The notes under the pieces were generated by a model that was given only the letters and a program-made list of their open reading frames with translations, made no database searches and had not been told where the DNA came from. From positions 62,001 to 126,000 of the forward strand of contig CAZRQL010000003.1 of assembly GCA_964602415.1 (NCBI GenBank): DNA of 64,000 nucleotides, given 5' to 3'. Origin of the DNA: CAZRQL01 sp964602415 (GTDB lineage: Bacteria; Bacteroidota; Bacteroidia; Cytophagales; Flammeovirgaceae). Positions within the stretch are counted from its first letter, which is position 1. Each line of letters starts with the position of its first letter. A program made the translations under genes and the position numbers. Shown here piece after piece: positions 8,662 through 17,778 of this stretch.

Positions 8662-9585
8662 CTATTTTTTTGCTTCAAAGAATTTGCGATTGACCAGCAC
8701 TGTGGTCTTTGCTTTAGGGTTGAAATCTCTAAAACTGAGTTCAACTATTTCCCCATCTTGATTTTGCCCCACCAATCTTGAAGGCAAAGCATAGACTTTG
8801 AGCAACGTAGGCTTTGCACTTCGGATGTCTTCCAGCCTAATTTCGGCGAAAGGCAGTGCTTTTTTGATACTGTCCTCCAGCGGTTTACTCTCGATAAATT
8901 GCACTGCCTTGACTCTTGGCAGGTATTGCAAATAGTCCCATAAGGCCATTGAATCCAGAGATGTTAGGGCTTCTACCCTAAAAAAAGTGCTGTCCCACAA
9001 CATTTTGAAGCTGTTTTCAGTGCTGTGAGGATATTGGACAGAGAAGGATTTTAGCGACTGGGCAGATGTCTCAAACAGGGTATTTTCTCGCCATGTAGCC
9101 GGAGAAATCGAGAAAAACCGCGCTAAGTCCACCATTACACCGGGTACGAATATACTGTAAGCTTTTTTTCCGTCTAAAGTGGCTATATTTTCTCCATCAA
9201 GTGTGGTAAAACGAAAGTCAAGTTTAACTTGCTCATTAGCAAAGGCTTTTATGTGGATTCCATTTGTTTTGAGGGCTTCCAAAGCGCGGCGGTTTACTTC
9301 CCCGTTGAGTTCGTTTTTTACCTCTATTTTTTGTAGGATGGTGAAAATACCTTTCACGATAGCCGCTTGCACCCTCACTCCATCGTTCAATAGCCAGTGG
9401 TTTTTGTTTTTTCGAGCGACTTTATGTTGAGCAATTTCAAATAGATTTATTCCTGAGCTATCTGACAAAGAAAAAAGAGCTTGGGATGTTGATTTTTTTT
9501 GCGTATTAGGAGAATATATTGACAAAAAAAGAACAACAACGAGCAACAAGTTGGCTGCTGCCAAGAGTTTAAATTTTCGAGTCAT
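8662..9585 (-). CDS. DUF4340-like membrane-anchored envelope protein
   Basis: A 307-aa protein with a single N-terminal hydrophobic anchor (KLLAAANLLLVVVLFLSIYS) and a periplasmic remainder. The arrangement (an N-terminal domain recording NHWLLNDGVRVQAAIVKGIF, then NTLFETSAQSLKSFSVQY) matches the DUF4340 pattern. Those proteins often accompany ABC transporters of the gliding/secretion type (GldG-like). No ABC genes are adjacent here, so the role is open. The assignment is by pattern only. A -7 box sits only 4 bases before the ATG, so the message could be leaderless. Confidence 0.6.
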   Translation of the reverse strand: MTRKFKLLAAANLLLVVVLFLSIYSPNTQKKSTSQALFSLSDSSGINLFEIAQHKVARKNKNHWLLNDGVRVQAAIVKGIFTILQKIEVKNELNGEVNRRALEALKTNGIHIKAFANEQVKLDFRFTTLDGENIATLDGKKAYSIFVPGVMVDLARFFSISPATWRENTLFETSAQSLKSFSVQYPHSTENSFKMLWDSTFFRVEALTSLDSMALWDYLQYLPRVKAVQFIESKPLEDSIKKALPFAEIRLEDIRSAKPTLLKVYALPSRLVGQNQDGEIVELSFRDFNPKAKTTVLVNRKFFEAKK

Positions 9586-9589
9586 GCCG

Positions 9590-9597
9590 CAAAAATA
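9590..9597 (-). promoter_or_regulatory. Putative -7 box directly upstream of the DUF4340 gene
   Basis: TATTTTTG on the minus strand, ending four bases before the ATG at 9585. If used, transcription would start at or next to the start codon. Confidence 0.4.
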
Positions 9598-9598
9598 A

Positions 9599-9994
9599 CT
9601 ACTTCTTTGCGATTTTTAGGGTTTCAATGGTAGCTTGTTGACCAATGCTGATTAAGTACACTCCATTGATTTTGAAGTCATGATCTTTTCCTTCTGCGCA
9701 AGATAAGTCAAGTGGCTCATCTTTTAAATCCGACATTCTTTTTTTAACTAATTCATTTACAGACATTGTTTCTCCGCTTCTACGGCTTTTTAAGAAAAAC
9801 TCATCGGTTTTATCTGCTTTTTTCTGCAAACAGACAATCCAGTCCTCATTGTCACAGATTAAATAGTCTTTGCATAGAGCTTGGTTTTCAAGGTTTTGTG
9901 CGTCTTCTCGGGCTTGTGTCTGTGCAGATTCGCTGTTGCAAGACAATAGCCACAGCATCAATAAAGCGATAGGCAGATTCTTTTTTATCATCAT
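9599..9994 (-). CDS. Hypothetical lipoprotein with four cysteines in the mature part
   Basis: About 131 aa. The signal peptide is MMIKKNLPIALLMLWLLS with the lipobox cysteine directly after. I chose the ATG at 9994 because the longer frame (from 10057) would bury this signal peptide behind 21 residues. The mature domain carries CKDYLIC, IVCLQKK and DLSCAEG. Four cysteines outside the lipobox suggest two disulfides in the periplasm. I do not recognise the family. It sits 13 bp upstream of the DUF4340 gene on the same strand, so the two may be co-transcribed. Confidence 0.65.
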   Translation of the reverse strand: MMIKKNLPIALLMLWLLSCNSESAQTQAREDAQNLENQALCKDYLICDNEDWIVCLQKKADKTDEFFLKSRRSGETMSVNELVKKRMSDLKDEPLDLSCAEGKDHDFKINGVYLISIGQQATIETLKIAKK

Positions 9995-10125
9995 GACAGA
10001 AAAACGACTCAGATAAGTAAAAATTTTTGTTTTCGTAAAATTCAGATAATATAGCATAAGATTGAATGAGATAGAGAAATATAATCGAAGTTTCTTGAAA
10101 AAAAGTTCATTTTTGCAAAAAAATA

Positions 10126-10776
10126 ATGAAATTTTTTAATCTTATACTTGTAGGATTTTGTTTGGCAACCAATCTATCCGCCCAATCGCTGCCCAACTCA
10201 TTCAAATACATGGTCATCAAGCTCAAAGTGCGGCTCAATAACGAATCGGCGCAAGCCCAAATACGCTTGCGCGAAGACAGCATAGTTTGGATGTCTGTAA
10301 GAAAGGCAGGTATTGAAGGTTTGAGGATATTGGCCGGGGTCGATAGCGTTGTGGTGTTAGATCCTCTGCACAGGGAGGCTTTTATCAGGACTTATGATCA
10401 AATAGATAGCCTGCTTCCCGGCGTGAGAGATATACAAACCCTTCAATCGGTGCTCTTGGGTAGGATTCCCGATTTTTATAGTGATAAGCAGCTAATTAAA
10501 GGAAATGTCAGCTATATTATTGAGAAAAAAAGCGAAGAAAGAATTAAGTTTTTTTCGGCCACAGACTCGGTGAACCGATCTTATTTAAAGGTCAATTATT
10601 TGAGGTACAAAAAGATAAAAGGGATTGATGTGCCAAAGAAAATAGAAGCAGAACTTAGTTTTTTTGATGGAGAACTCAAGATGATGGCCTTTTCTTCTGA
10701 TGCAAAAAAGATAATCTTGCCTACTTCAAGACCGGATTTTTATCTAAAAATCGGTAAAAAATATACTATAAAATAA
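10126..10776 (+). CDS. DUF4292 (LolB-like) outer-membrane-associated protein
   Basis: A 216-aa secreted protein with signal peptide MKFFNLILVGFCLATNLSAQ. Strand-rich sequence with IRLREDSIVWMSVRKAGIEG and ILAGVDSVVVLDPLHREAF matches the DUF4292 pattern of Bacteroidota. That family has a LolA/LolB-like fold and is usually thought to help outer-membrane lipoprotein or envelope biogenesis. The function here is inferred from family only. The gene stands alone and converges with the GH57 gene at its end. A T-rich -7-like sequence (CATTTTTG) precedes the ATG at 10126. Confidence 0.78.
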   Translation: MKFFNLILVGFCLATNLSAQSLPNSFKYMVIKLKVRLNNESAQAQIRLREDSIVWMSVRKAGIEGLRILAGVDSVVVLDPLHREAFIRTYDQIDSLLPGVRDIQTLQSVLLGRIPDFYSDKQLIKGNVSYIIEKKSEERIKFFSATDSVNRSYLKVNYLRYKKIKGIDVPKKIEAELSFFDGELKMMAFSSDAKKIILPTSRPDFYLKIGKKYTIK

Positions 10777-10800
10777 CTCAAACTGTTCTGGGTTTGAGTT
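10775..10800. terminator. Possible bidirectional terminator between DUF4292 and GH57 genes
   Basis: A nine-base-pair inverted repeat AACTCAAAC / GTTTGAGTT with an eight-base loop overlaps the ends of both convergent genes. The flanking T tracts are short and broken, so it is a weak candidate. Confidence 0.35.
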
Positions 10801-11965
10801 TGGGAACTTCGGTACTTTTTTTGTTTGTTGAAGCGCGCTTGCGGCTGTTTTTTTCGGGGGAAGGGGCGGGTCTGAGTTTTTCATCCAGATCAGACAAAAT
10901 GTTCATGTAGAAAATAAAAGTCTCGTAAGGGCTGCCCGTTTGAGAACTCTCAACCCCCATACTCTGGAAGTAATTGGCGGACTGTAAGTTAGACCAAATA
11001 CCCATCTCTTGGCTTCCTTTTTTGACAAAAGGCTCAAGGCTGTACAATTTTTGCAAAGCATCGGTCTGCATATTTGATGCAAGCCAGCCTGAGAGGTCTT
11101 TTTCTGCTCCAAACCAAGACGTTGGTTCTTCGATAGATACAGTTTTTTTAGCTTCAAACTGAGATACCGCCTCAGAAGGCAAGACAAAATCAATATCTTG
11201 TTTTGTGAGTTCCTCAAAAAAGGTGAATATTCCACTTTCAGGGCTATGGTTCACACCAAAAAGATCCCATTCCACCAAAACGGTAGCCACATCTCCGGTC
11301 GCTTGCCTTACCCATGTCGCAAATTCAGCGGCGTTAAAGGGATGATGTCCCCAGTTTCTAAATGTCAAATTGTCTGAGAGGCCATAGTTTCTGGCCAACA
11401 CAGGCAAGCCGCAAGTCGTTTGGAAGACATGGTTGGGAGAAGACACTACTTGGTTGGCTCCTTCCATGATGGCAGCCGTCATCTTCAGATTTTTGAGTGT
11501 TTCAGCTGTTTTGTCATCAAAAATAAGCCCTGTATTTTGAAAAACCTTGGGTTCTTTACCAAAATGTTTTTTTATGGCTGCCTTGTGAAGAGATATTTGC
11601 CTTTCAAATTCAGAAGTAGAATACAACGAGGCCAGTGAACCGTAATAAGGATGACACAGAAACTCAATTTTACCTGTTTTGGCTAATGATTTGAGTTCTT
11701 TGAGCAAGATGGGCTCGTCTCTTGATATCATCTCCAAAGCCAAACCACTTATTGAGAGGGCAATTTTAAACTTGGACTCACTGTCTTTCAGGGATTTACT
11801 TAGTATCTCTACTATCGGGATTTGACTCTTTTCGACACTGTGCCTAAAATTTTCCTCTGTCAAATCTTCATCAAAGTAGGACTGCTTGACTCCTATGTCC
11901 AAAAAAGAATAAGGCTTGAGCACATGTGAGTGGTGCAAATACAGAACCAAGTTCAAAGCAGCCAT
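10778..11965 (-). CDS. GH57 family alpha-amylase-like protein, probably without catalytic nucleophile
   Basis: A 395-aa cytosolic protein of glycoside hydrolase family 57. Recognisable regions: LYLHHSHVLKPYSF at the N-terminus (in place of the usual HQPxR-like segment), KIEFLCHPYYGSLASLYS, and AIKKHFGKEPKVFQNTGLIF. In active GH57 alpha-amylases the last region usually reads FRNTELIY, with Glu as nucleophile. Here the residue is Gly. The fourth region (YGLSDNLTFRNW) resembles the usual LSDDIAFRF. The protein fits the described alpha-amylase-like group with lost catalytic residues. The start is the ATG at 11965; the upstream TTG adds 19 unrelated residues. No glycogen genes are adjacent. Confidence 0.8.
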   Translation of the reverse strand: MAALNLVLYLHHSHVLKPYSFLDIGVKQSYFDEDLTEENFRHSVEKSQIPIVEILSKSLKDSESKFKIALSISGLALEMISRDEPILLKELKSLAKTGKIEFLCHPYYGSLASLYSTSEFERQISLHKAAIKKHFGKEPKVFQNTGLIFDDKTAETLKNLKMTAAIMEGANQVVSSPNHVFQTTCGLPVLARNYGLSDNLTFRNWGHHPFNAAEFATWVRQATGDVATVLVEWDLFGVNHSPESGIFTFFEELTKQDIDFVLPSEAVSQFEAKKTVSIEEPTSWFGAEKDLSGWLASNMQTDALQKLYSLEPFVKKGSQEMGIWSNLQSANYFQSMGVESSQTGSPYETFIFYMNILSDLDEKLRPAPSPEKNSRKRASTNKKSTEVPKLKPRTV

Positions 11966-12112
11966 TGTGTTCGGTGTTTTGTTCACCAAAATAAGTCTGC
12001 AAAACTTAGAAAAGCAAGGCAAGTTTTTTTTGAAAATGATGAAAAGAAAATTATCTTTTTGATTTTGAGTAAGTAGCTTTTCAAAATATATTTTATTTTC
12101 TTCAAATATGAA

Positions 12113-12967
12113 TCAGTGCGAATAGGGCAAAATATTTGATACTTCAGTACCCATCAGCGGGCCATAGCCGCCAAAATCAAACTTAATGGCTTCGCCGTAG
12201 CGGTGCTGTACAGGCAACCCGCGCAAAAGTCCCGTGCTGACTTGCTGCATTTTTTCACCAATTTGTTTCAATATTGCTCCTTCAAGCGGCCTTGTTCCAT
12301 GGGCGGGAAAGACGAACTCTATTTCGTTTGCACGTGAAGCCAATTTGCTGAATGTCAAAAAAATATCTTTAGGTTCTGCCCTTGATTTGAGGTTCAACAA
12401 CCAATCCGCTTTTAAGCTCATGGCATCTCCGGCAAAGAGCAGCTTCAAGTTCGGCTCAAAAAAACAGAGGCTTCCCGTGGTATGGCTTGGGGTATGCCAG
12501 ACCTGCAACTCTCGGTTGCCCAACTCAAGTATATCGCCGTTGTGCAGCAAAAAATCGGGCTTAGGTATCCCCAAAGCCACCCATTGGTTGTACGTCCGCG
12601 CAGAAAAATCATCAGGGAGTTGCACTCGCAAAAAAGGAAACTCAAAACTGGCAGCCGGATTCCATTTTTCAGGGATGTTGGCCGTGTTGCTATTCCAACG
12701 AAGGCCGTGGTTGTTCCATTCGATGGCTCCTATGGCTGTTTTTGAAAAGTGCCTATTGCCATTGGAATGATCGGGATGGATGTGCGTGTTAATCAGTACC
12801 AACTCGCCCGAGACATACCCTTTGATGTACTGGTTCAAATCGTACACCCCAAAACCGGAGTCTATCATCACTGTTTTCTCACTACCTACTATCAAATACA
12901 ATGACACAAAGTTAAAATCAGTAATTTGATAAGTATCGGGCGCAATTTTTGTAATTTCAAAATTCAT
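12113..12967 (-). CDS. MBL-fold metallo-hydrolase
   Basis: A 284-aa soluble hydrolase of the metallo-beta-lactamase superfamily. Zn ligands are visible in NTHIHPDHSNGN (HxHxDH, residues ~61-66), WHTPSHTTGSLCF (third His), LLFAGDAMS (bridging Asp) and FPAHG (last His). Substrate is unknown; it has no signal peptide. Its ATG overlaps the TAA of the upstream kinase gene by one base (TAATG), so translation is probably coupled to the sensor kinase. This suggests a shared pathway or simple operon membership. Confidence 0.85.
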   Translation of the reverse strand: MNFEITKIAPDTYQITDFNFVSLYLIVGSEKTVMIDSGFGVYDLNQYIKGYVSGELVLINTHIHPDHSNGNRHFSKTAIGAIEWNNHGLRWNSNTANIPEKWNPAASFEFPFLRVQLPDDFSARTYNQWVALGIPKPDFLLHNGDILELGNRELQVWHTPSHTTGSLCFFEPNLKLLFAGDAMSLKADWLLNLKSRAEPKDIFLTFSKLASRANEIEFVFPAHGTRPLEGAILKQIGEKMQQVSTGLLRGLPVQHRYGEAIKFDFGGYGPLMGTEVSNILPYSH

Positions 12968-15900
12968 TAAATGCTGATTTGTTTTAATGGTTTTTCTTTT
13001 TTGCTTTGACGTACCAAAGGCATTTCAATAAAAAAGGTAGTGCCTTCCCCATACAGACTTTCAAACCAAATACTGCCTCCCAGATGCTCTATTCCTCGTT
13101 TTGAAAGGGCAAGCCCTATCCCTGAACCGGTGGTTTTTGTCGTAAAATCAGGTATAAACACTTTGGATTGGATATCATCAGGTATTCCGGTTCCGTTGTC
13201 TTTTACCTCTATCAATACTTTAAGCTCATCTGTTTTTGTGATTTTAATCTCAATTTTTGGAGTACGGTTTTGGTGAGCAGCCTGTATTCCATTGAGAATG
13301 AGATTACTGAAGATTCTACCGAGCATATTTTTGTCTCCCATCACGATAAGTTCTTCGTTTGGGATGTCTGCCCAAATCTCACAATCTGCACGGTGTAGGG
13401 CTATGGTCTGTTGCAGCACCTCAGCAATATCCAGTTCATCTTCAACAGGCAAAGGCATTTTGGCGTAGCTCGCAAACGAGCTTGCAATATCTGCAAGGGA
13501 TTCGATTTGTCCGAGCAGCGTTTTTATAGCTTTCAGCGTGGCAGGCTCTTTCACCGTTCTGAGCATGTGCTGAAGCGTGAGTTTCATGGGCGTGAGAGGA
13601 TTTTTGATTTCGTGTGCGACTTGTTTGGCCATTTCGCGCCAAGCGGATTCTTTTTCGCTTCTTGCCAAGGCTTGTTTGCTGTCTTCCAATTGGTCAATCA
13701 TACTATTGTAGGCAGCCACCAGAAGACCAATCTCATCTTTATTCAAATAATCAATAGGCTGATTTTTCCTTGATAAGGATGTATTTTTGAGTTTTTCTCT
13801 TAAAAGACGCAACGGGTTGGTTAGTGCGCGGGTACTAAACCTTAAAACTAAAAATAATAAAATAAAAATACTTGAAAATATTTTAGCTATTGTGGTGAGG
13901 ATTTCTACTACCAACTTGTCAAAACTGCGCTTGCTTCCATAAAAAGGCAGACCCAAATACCCCACAATCTGACCCGATTTGATAGATTTGACCGATAAGT
14001 AGATGCTGTTAAAATTTATACTTGCAATTTGCTCTTTACTTTGCCAATGGGCAACACGCTTTTCTTTCAATTGCATAAATGAATACGGGTGAATCCTATC
14101 AGAAAGCAATCCATTTCTAAAAATATAATCTTGACTGGAGGCCGCCAGCATTCCATTTTTATCAAAAAAATTAAAATCGGCCTGTAATATTATAGAATAT
14201 GCTTTCAAAAGGTCTGAGAGGCTGTCTATGGAGACTTCTAAAAACGGCTTTTCTTCTATTTTTTCAATAATTCTCTGGGTCATATTTTCGGCCTTATCCA
14301 AAAAGAATAAGGTCGTTTCTTGTTGGCTTGTATAGTTTAAAATACTAACTATCACAATACTTACCACTAAAAAAGGTATAAAAAAGGCCGAATTAAGATA
14401 AAATTGTATTTTACTGGCAAAGCTAAGTTTGATTTCACTTTTTCTGTAAATATATCCCAAAACTGATAACGATATGAGCATATTGAAAACCAGAAACAAG
14501 AATATAAAAGCAAAATTTGAAAAATAATCTCCCATAGAAAAAATAGGCGAAGAAACGATAAAATGTCCTCCTTCGCCGTCAGGCTCAGCAAAATGCTCAA
14601 ATCCACTCACATAAAAACGATAGTTTTGGAGGTCTATGTTTTTTTCGTACTCAATCATAAACGCCTTATCATACAAAAAACTTCCCGAAGAAGTAATCAG
14701 GTTTCCCCATCTTACATGAGAAAAAGCAAAATCACCAAAAAAATGTGCATTGTAGTGGCCATAGTTTGTTATTTTTTCTACTACGCTATTGGTTAAAGGT
14801 GTTTTTTGTCTTATTTCCAAAATTAGTTGCCCTTGCAATATTTTATTTTTGAAAATATCAATTACTGTCAAGTATTTTCTGTCTAATGGCTTCAAATCAT
14901 TGAACAAATACACCCCCTCAAACGAAGTAGATACCACTTTGTCTTCTATTGATTTGATTTTGTAGCTTTCAGAGCTATTTTCGAAATACGAATTTATCTC
15001 ATAAGCACTAAAATACCTTGGTAGCCTGGAAAAAATGTCATTGTTTAAATTGTCATTTAGAATTACCTTATCATAAAATGTTGTATCGCTTTGAATGATT
15101 TTTCTGAGATTATACAAATGCCATTCTGCCTTAAAATCATTTTCAACGGCCAGTTTTGAAGCTAATTTCTTTTTGACTTCAAATTTTTTCTTTATCGAAA
15201 ACTCACCAACAAAAGAAGTCCCTATCAAAGAAAAAATCAAAATGGTTGATATAATATAGCTAAAAGCACCTCTTTCATAATCTCTTAGGGAAAAAGCATA
15301 TCCCATAAATAAGCAGAATAACAAATAACCCCCAGAAAGTATTCCGATTACCCATTCCCCTGTCAATAGTATAAATAAAAGATGACTGATTGCACAAATT
15401 TGAACTTGATTTTTCAACGAATGAACTGATTTTTCAATAAATCTTATCGTTATATTACCGATTAAAAAGAAAAATACCATACAAAGAGTGAAAAATACAA
15501 ATCCGATAATTTTTGGGAAGCTAAAACTTACTTCATCTGAAATATCAAGATTAATCTGAGAATCTAAAAAAAGACTTTCTATTTGCAGTTTAGTGATATA
15601 ACAAACTACTGTAGGGAGTAAAAAATATAATCCTGAGATAAGGGGTTTAAATTTAGATTTGAATATTCCTTTGTAGGGAATAAGCTGGGTGTTGTGGTTG
15701 AAAAAAAATAATACTAATAAGAATATGGCAAATCCATTGAAAAACACATCTCCCAGTGATGGCTTAACCCAAGAAGCAGCATATACTTTTGAGGACATGA
15801 ATTCATAGCGGTAAAAAAAATAGGGCAGCTTAAAATAAAGCATCAGAAACCTAACCGAAACTAAAATAGTGAACAAATAAATAAAAGCCAAATGGGTTTT

Positions 15901-16590
15901 TTTTGACTTTATCATCATTCTAAGATGACTTCGGACTACCTCAAAAATGCTCCAAATCAATAGCAAAAAAATCAATAATTGGAATACATAGAACCAGTAA
16001 CTAAGCGAAAATTCTTTGTTTATTTCTAAGCTGAAAAGTGCTAAATTTCTCGATTTGTTGTATATTTTATTTTGATTGTAGGCATCACTTTCCACATCAA
16101 CGATACCCATTGTTAAGTCGCCAAAAATATCTTCTTCAAACTTCGGAGCCAATACGCTGCTCTCTGAGCGAAATCTTCTCAAAACAGGTACAACAACCAC
16201 ATATTCTAAGCCCCCATAAGCGGATAATTTTTTTAGATAATACAGGCTGCCATCCTGTATTTTTAAGATTTTTTCCTTGTAAAATTTTTTTAATTCTCTG
16301 TAATCAACGGGTAGGGAGTTGTCAGACCAGTAAATTAATTCATCATTTTTGAAAATGAAAACAGGGTATTTAGAACCAATGGATAGCAGCCTTTCAAAAC
16401 TTATTTTCCCTGCTTCAATCTCTCTTTTATGGGCAATAAGGATGTCATCGGTTTTTTTTGCGACTTCGTCAAAATTTTCTTGTATTTGAGAAACGATTTC
16501 ATGGGATTCAATAGTAAGGAATAAGTATTCGCAAAGCGGTAAACCCAGTATTGAACCTAAAATGAGCCACAAATACACTTGTTTCATCAT
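12967..16590 (-). CDS. Large NtrY-like sensor histidine kinase
   Basis: A 1207-aa membrane kinase. An N-terminal signal anchor is followed by an extracytoplasmic segment (~25-205), a block of about seven hydrophobic helices (~206-470), a second large outside segment (~480-690), two more helices and a third outside loop. A last transmembrane helix (~905-930) leads into HAMP. The DHp H-box is WREMAKQVAHEIKNPLTPMK (His ~993), followed by the N-box NLILNGIQAA and G-boxes DNGTGIPDD and GSGIGLALS. The FTTKT motif matches NtrY-type kinases. No response regulator lies in the window. It starts 4 bp after the DoxX/thioredoxin gene and is coupled to the MBL gene behind it. Confidence 0.88.
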   Translation of the reverse strand: MMKQVYLWLILGSILGLPLCEYLFLTIESHEIVSQIQENFDEVAKKTDDILIAHKREIEAGKISFERLLSIGSKYPVFIFKNDELIYWSDNSLPVDYRELKKFYKEKILKIQDGSLYYLKKLSAYGGLEYVVVVPVLRRFRSESSVLAPKFEEDIFGDLTMGIVDVESDAYNQNKIYNKSRNLALFSLEINKEFSLSYWFYVFQLLIFLLLIWSIFEVVRSHLRMMIKSKKTHLAFIYLFTILVSVRFLMLYFKLPYFFYRYEFMSSKVYAASWVKPSLGDVFFNGFAIFLLVLFFFNHNTQLIPYKGIFKSKFKPLISGLYFLLPTVVCYITKLQIESLFLDSQINLDISDEVSFSFPKIIGFVFFTLCMVFFFLIGNITIRFIEKSVHSLKNQVQICAISHLLFILLTGEWVIGILSGGYLLFCLFMGYAFSLRDYERGAFSYIISTILIFSLIGTSFVGEFSIKKKFEVKKKLASKLAVENDFKAEWHLYNLRKIIQSDTTFYDKVILNDNLNNDIFSRLPRYFSAYEINSYFENSSESYKIKSIEDKVVSTSFEGVYLFNDLKPLDRKYLTVIDIFKNKILQGQLILEIRQKTPLTNSVVEKITNYGHYNAHFFGDFAFSHVRWGNLITSSGSFLYDKAFMIEYEKNIDLQNYRFYVSGFEHFAEPDGEGGHFIVSSPIFSMGDYFSNFAFIFLFLVFNMLISLSVLGYIYRKSEIKLSFASKIQFYLNSAFFIPFLVVSIVIVSILNYTSQQETTLFFLDKAENMTQRIIEKIEEKPFLEVSIDSLSDLLKAYSIILQADFNFFDKNGMLAASSQDYIFRNGLLSDRIHPYSFMQLKEKRVAHWQSKEQIASINFNSIYLSVKSIKSGQIVGYLGLPFYGSKRSFDKLVVEILTTIAKIFSSIFILLFLVLRFSTRALTNPLRLLREKLKNTSLSRKNQPIDYLNKDEIGLLVAAYNSMIDQLEDSKQALARSEKESAWREMAKQVAHEIKNPLTPMKLTLQHMLRTVKEPATLKAIKTLLGQIESLADIASSFASYAKMPLPVEDELDIAEVLQQTIALHRADCEIWADIPNEELIVMGDKNMLGRIFSNLILNGIQAAHQNRTPKIEIKITKTDELKVLIEVKDNGTGIPDDIQSKVFIPDFTTKTTGSGIGLALSKRGIEHLGGSIWFESLYGEGTTFFIEMPLVRQSKKEKPLKQISI

Positions 16591-16594
16591 AAAT

Positions 16595-17707
16595 TTACAT
16601 ACTTAGGTATTTGATTTGATCCCATTTTGGAGTGTTGTTGTGATGCCATTTGCCCAGAACGATTCCATTCCTAATCAATAGCGTTCCGGGATTGGATCGC
16701 ATGATGGTTTTGGCCACCTTTTCGTCTATATATGCAATGCTTATTCCTTGTTTTACAAGTGATTGATTGGCAGAGATAAATTCTTTTCCATTGTCACAAG
16801 TTAAAATCATTTTATTAACCGATGACTCTTTGGCAAGATTTTCCATTTTGGTGATGTTTTTAGTTGAAATTTCTTTGCCTTTTTGGAATATAAATAAAAT
16901 CCAAGTTCCTTCAAATATTGATTGCGTTGTATCTGTTCCTTCGGGAGTTGTAATTGCAAAGTCGGTAATTTTTGCAACAGGAGAGCATTTTTCTGCATTG
17001 AGTTTTTCCATTTTTACAAAACTGAGTCCTTGCTCTTTAAAATCGACCGGCATTTTGTCAAGCACAGTTTCTACCCCATTTTTACTGAAGTAATATTTGT
17101 ATTTACATGGCTCTTGCGGCGGCGGCGGAGTCATCAATTCGGGTATGTTAGCACCGACTTTGTAGGCTCTAAAGTCAAAAAAAGGCAAATTTTCCAGTGC
17201 ATACCAGCCCAAAAATATTGATAATCCGGTACCTGCAAATAAAGTGATGGTATTGGAAAGCGTAATTTTGTTAGGCTCTCTATTGGTAATTATTAAAATT
17301 AAAATTAACACCAATAATACAATATCCTTTTGGAAAGACTGCCAAGGGGTCAATTTAATTGCATCTCCAAAGCAGCCGCAATCCGTTACTTTGTTGTAAT
17401 ACGCAGAATAAAAAGTTAAGAAAGTGAAAAATAAGATAAGTGCCAGCAAAGCCCAAGTCGTATCTCTTTTTCTCCAATTTACCAAAAGAGCTAAGCCCAA
17501 CACTATTTCCAATACGATTACAAAAAAACCTAATTCCAATGAAAATGGAGCGAAAACAGAGAAAGCCGGAGATAAATCTTTACTAAAAACCTCAAAATAC
17601 TCTTCTAACTTTATGGATGTTCCTATTGGGTCATTAATTTTGATTAGACCTGAAAAAATAAATAGGACTCCTACAAAATATTTGACTATCAAATGGATAT
17701 GTTTCAT
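16595..17707 (-). CDS. BT_3928-like DoxX/MauE membrane protein with thioredoxin-like domain
   Basis: A 370-aa protein. The N-terminal half has four to five hydrophobic helices of DoxX/MauE type (FVGVLFIFSGLIKINDPIG, then DCGCFGDAI with a conserved Cys pair). The C-terminal ~130 residues look like a thioredoxin-fold domain but without a CxxC site (TWILFIFQKGKE, NPGTLLIRNGIVLGKW). Such proteins are common in Bacteroidota and are linked to periplasmic redox or methylamine-type maturation; the exact role is unknown. I chose the ATG at 17707, because the longer frame from 17767 runs through the divergent promoter region. It probably shares a transcript with the kinase and MBL genes. Confidence 0.8.
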   Translation of the reverse strand: MKHIHLIVKYFVGVLFIFSGLIKINDPIGTSIKLEEYFEVFSKDLSPAFSVFAPFSLELGFFVIVLEIVLGLALLVNWRKRDTTWALLALILFFTFLTFYSAYYNKVTDCGCFGDAIKLTPWQSFQKDIVLLVLILILIITNREPNKITLSNTITLFAGTGLSIFLGWYALENLPFFDFRAYKVGANIPELMTPPPPQEPCKYKYYFSKNGVETVLDKMPVDFKEQGLSFVKMEKLNAEKCSPVAKITDFAITTPEGTDTTQSIFEGTWILFIFQKGKEISTKNITKMENLAKESSVNKMILTCDNGKEFISANQSLVKQGISIAYIDEKVAKTIMRSNPGTLLIRNGIVLGKWHHNNTPKWDQIKYLSM

Positions 17708-17724
17708 AAGTATATTTTTTTTTA

Positions 17725-17732
17725 CAAAAATA
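17725..17732 (-). promoter_or_regulatory. Putative -7 box of the DoxX/thioredoxin-kinase-MBL operon
   Basis: TATTTTTG on the minus strand, 17 bases before the ATG at 17707, inside the 71-bp divergent spacer with ddl. Confidence 0.4.
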
Positions 17733-17753
17733 AAAAAAAATACATATCTTAGG

Positions 17754-17761
17754 TAAATTTG
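17754..17761 (+). promoter_or_regulatory. Putative -7 box of ddl-anmK
   Basis: TAAATTTG on the plus strand, 17 bases before the ATG at 17779. It is the divergent partner of the box at 17725-17732. Confidence 0.4.
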
Positions 17762-17778
17762 TCGCATAAACCGATAAG

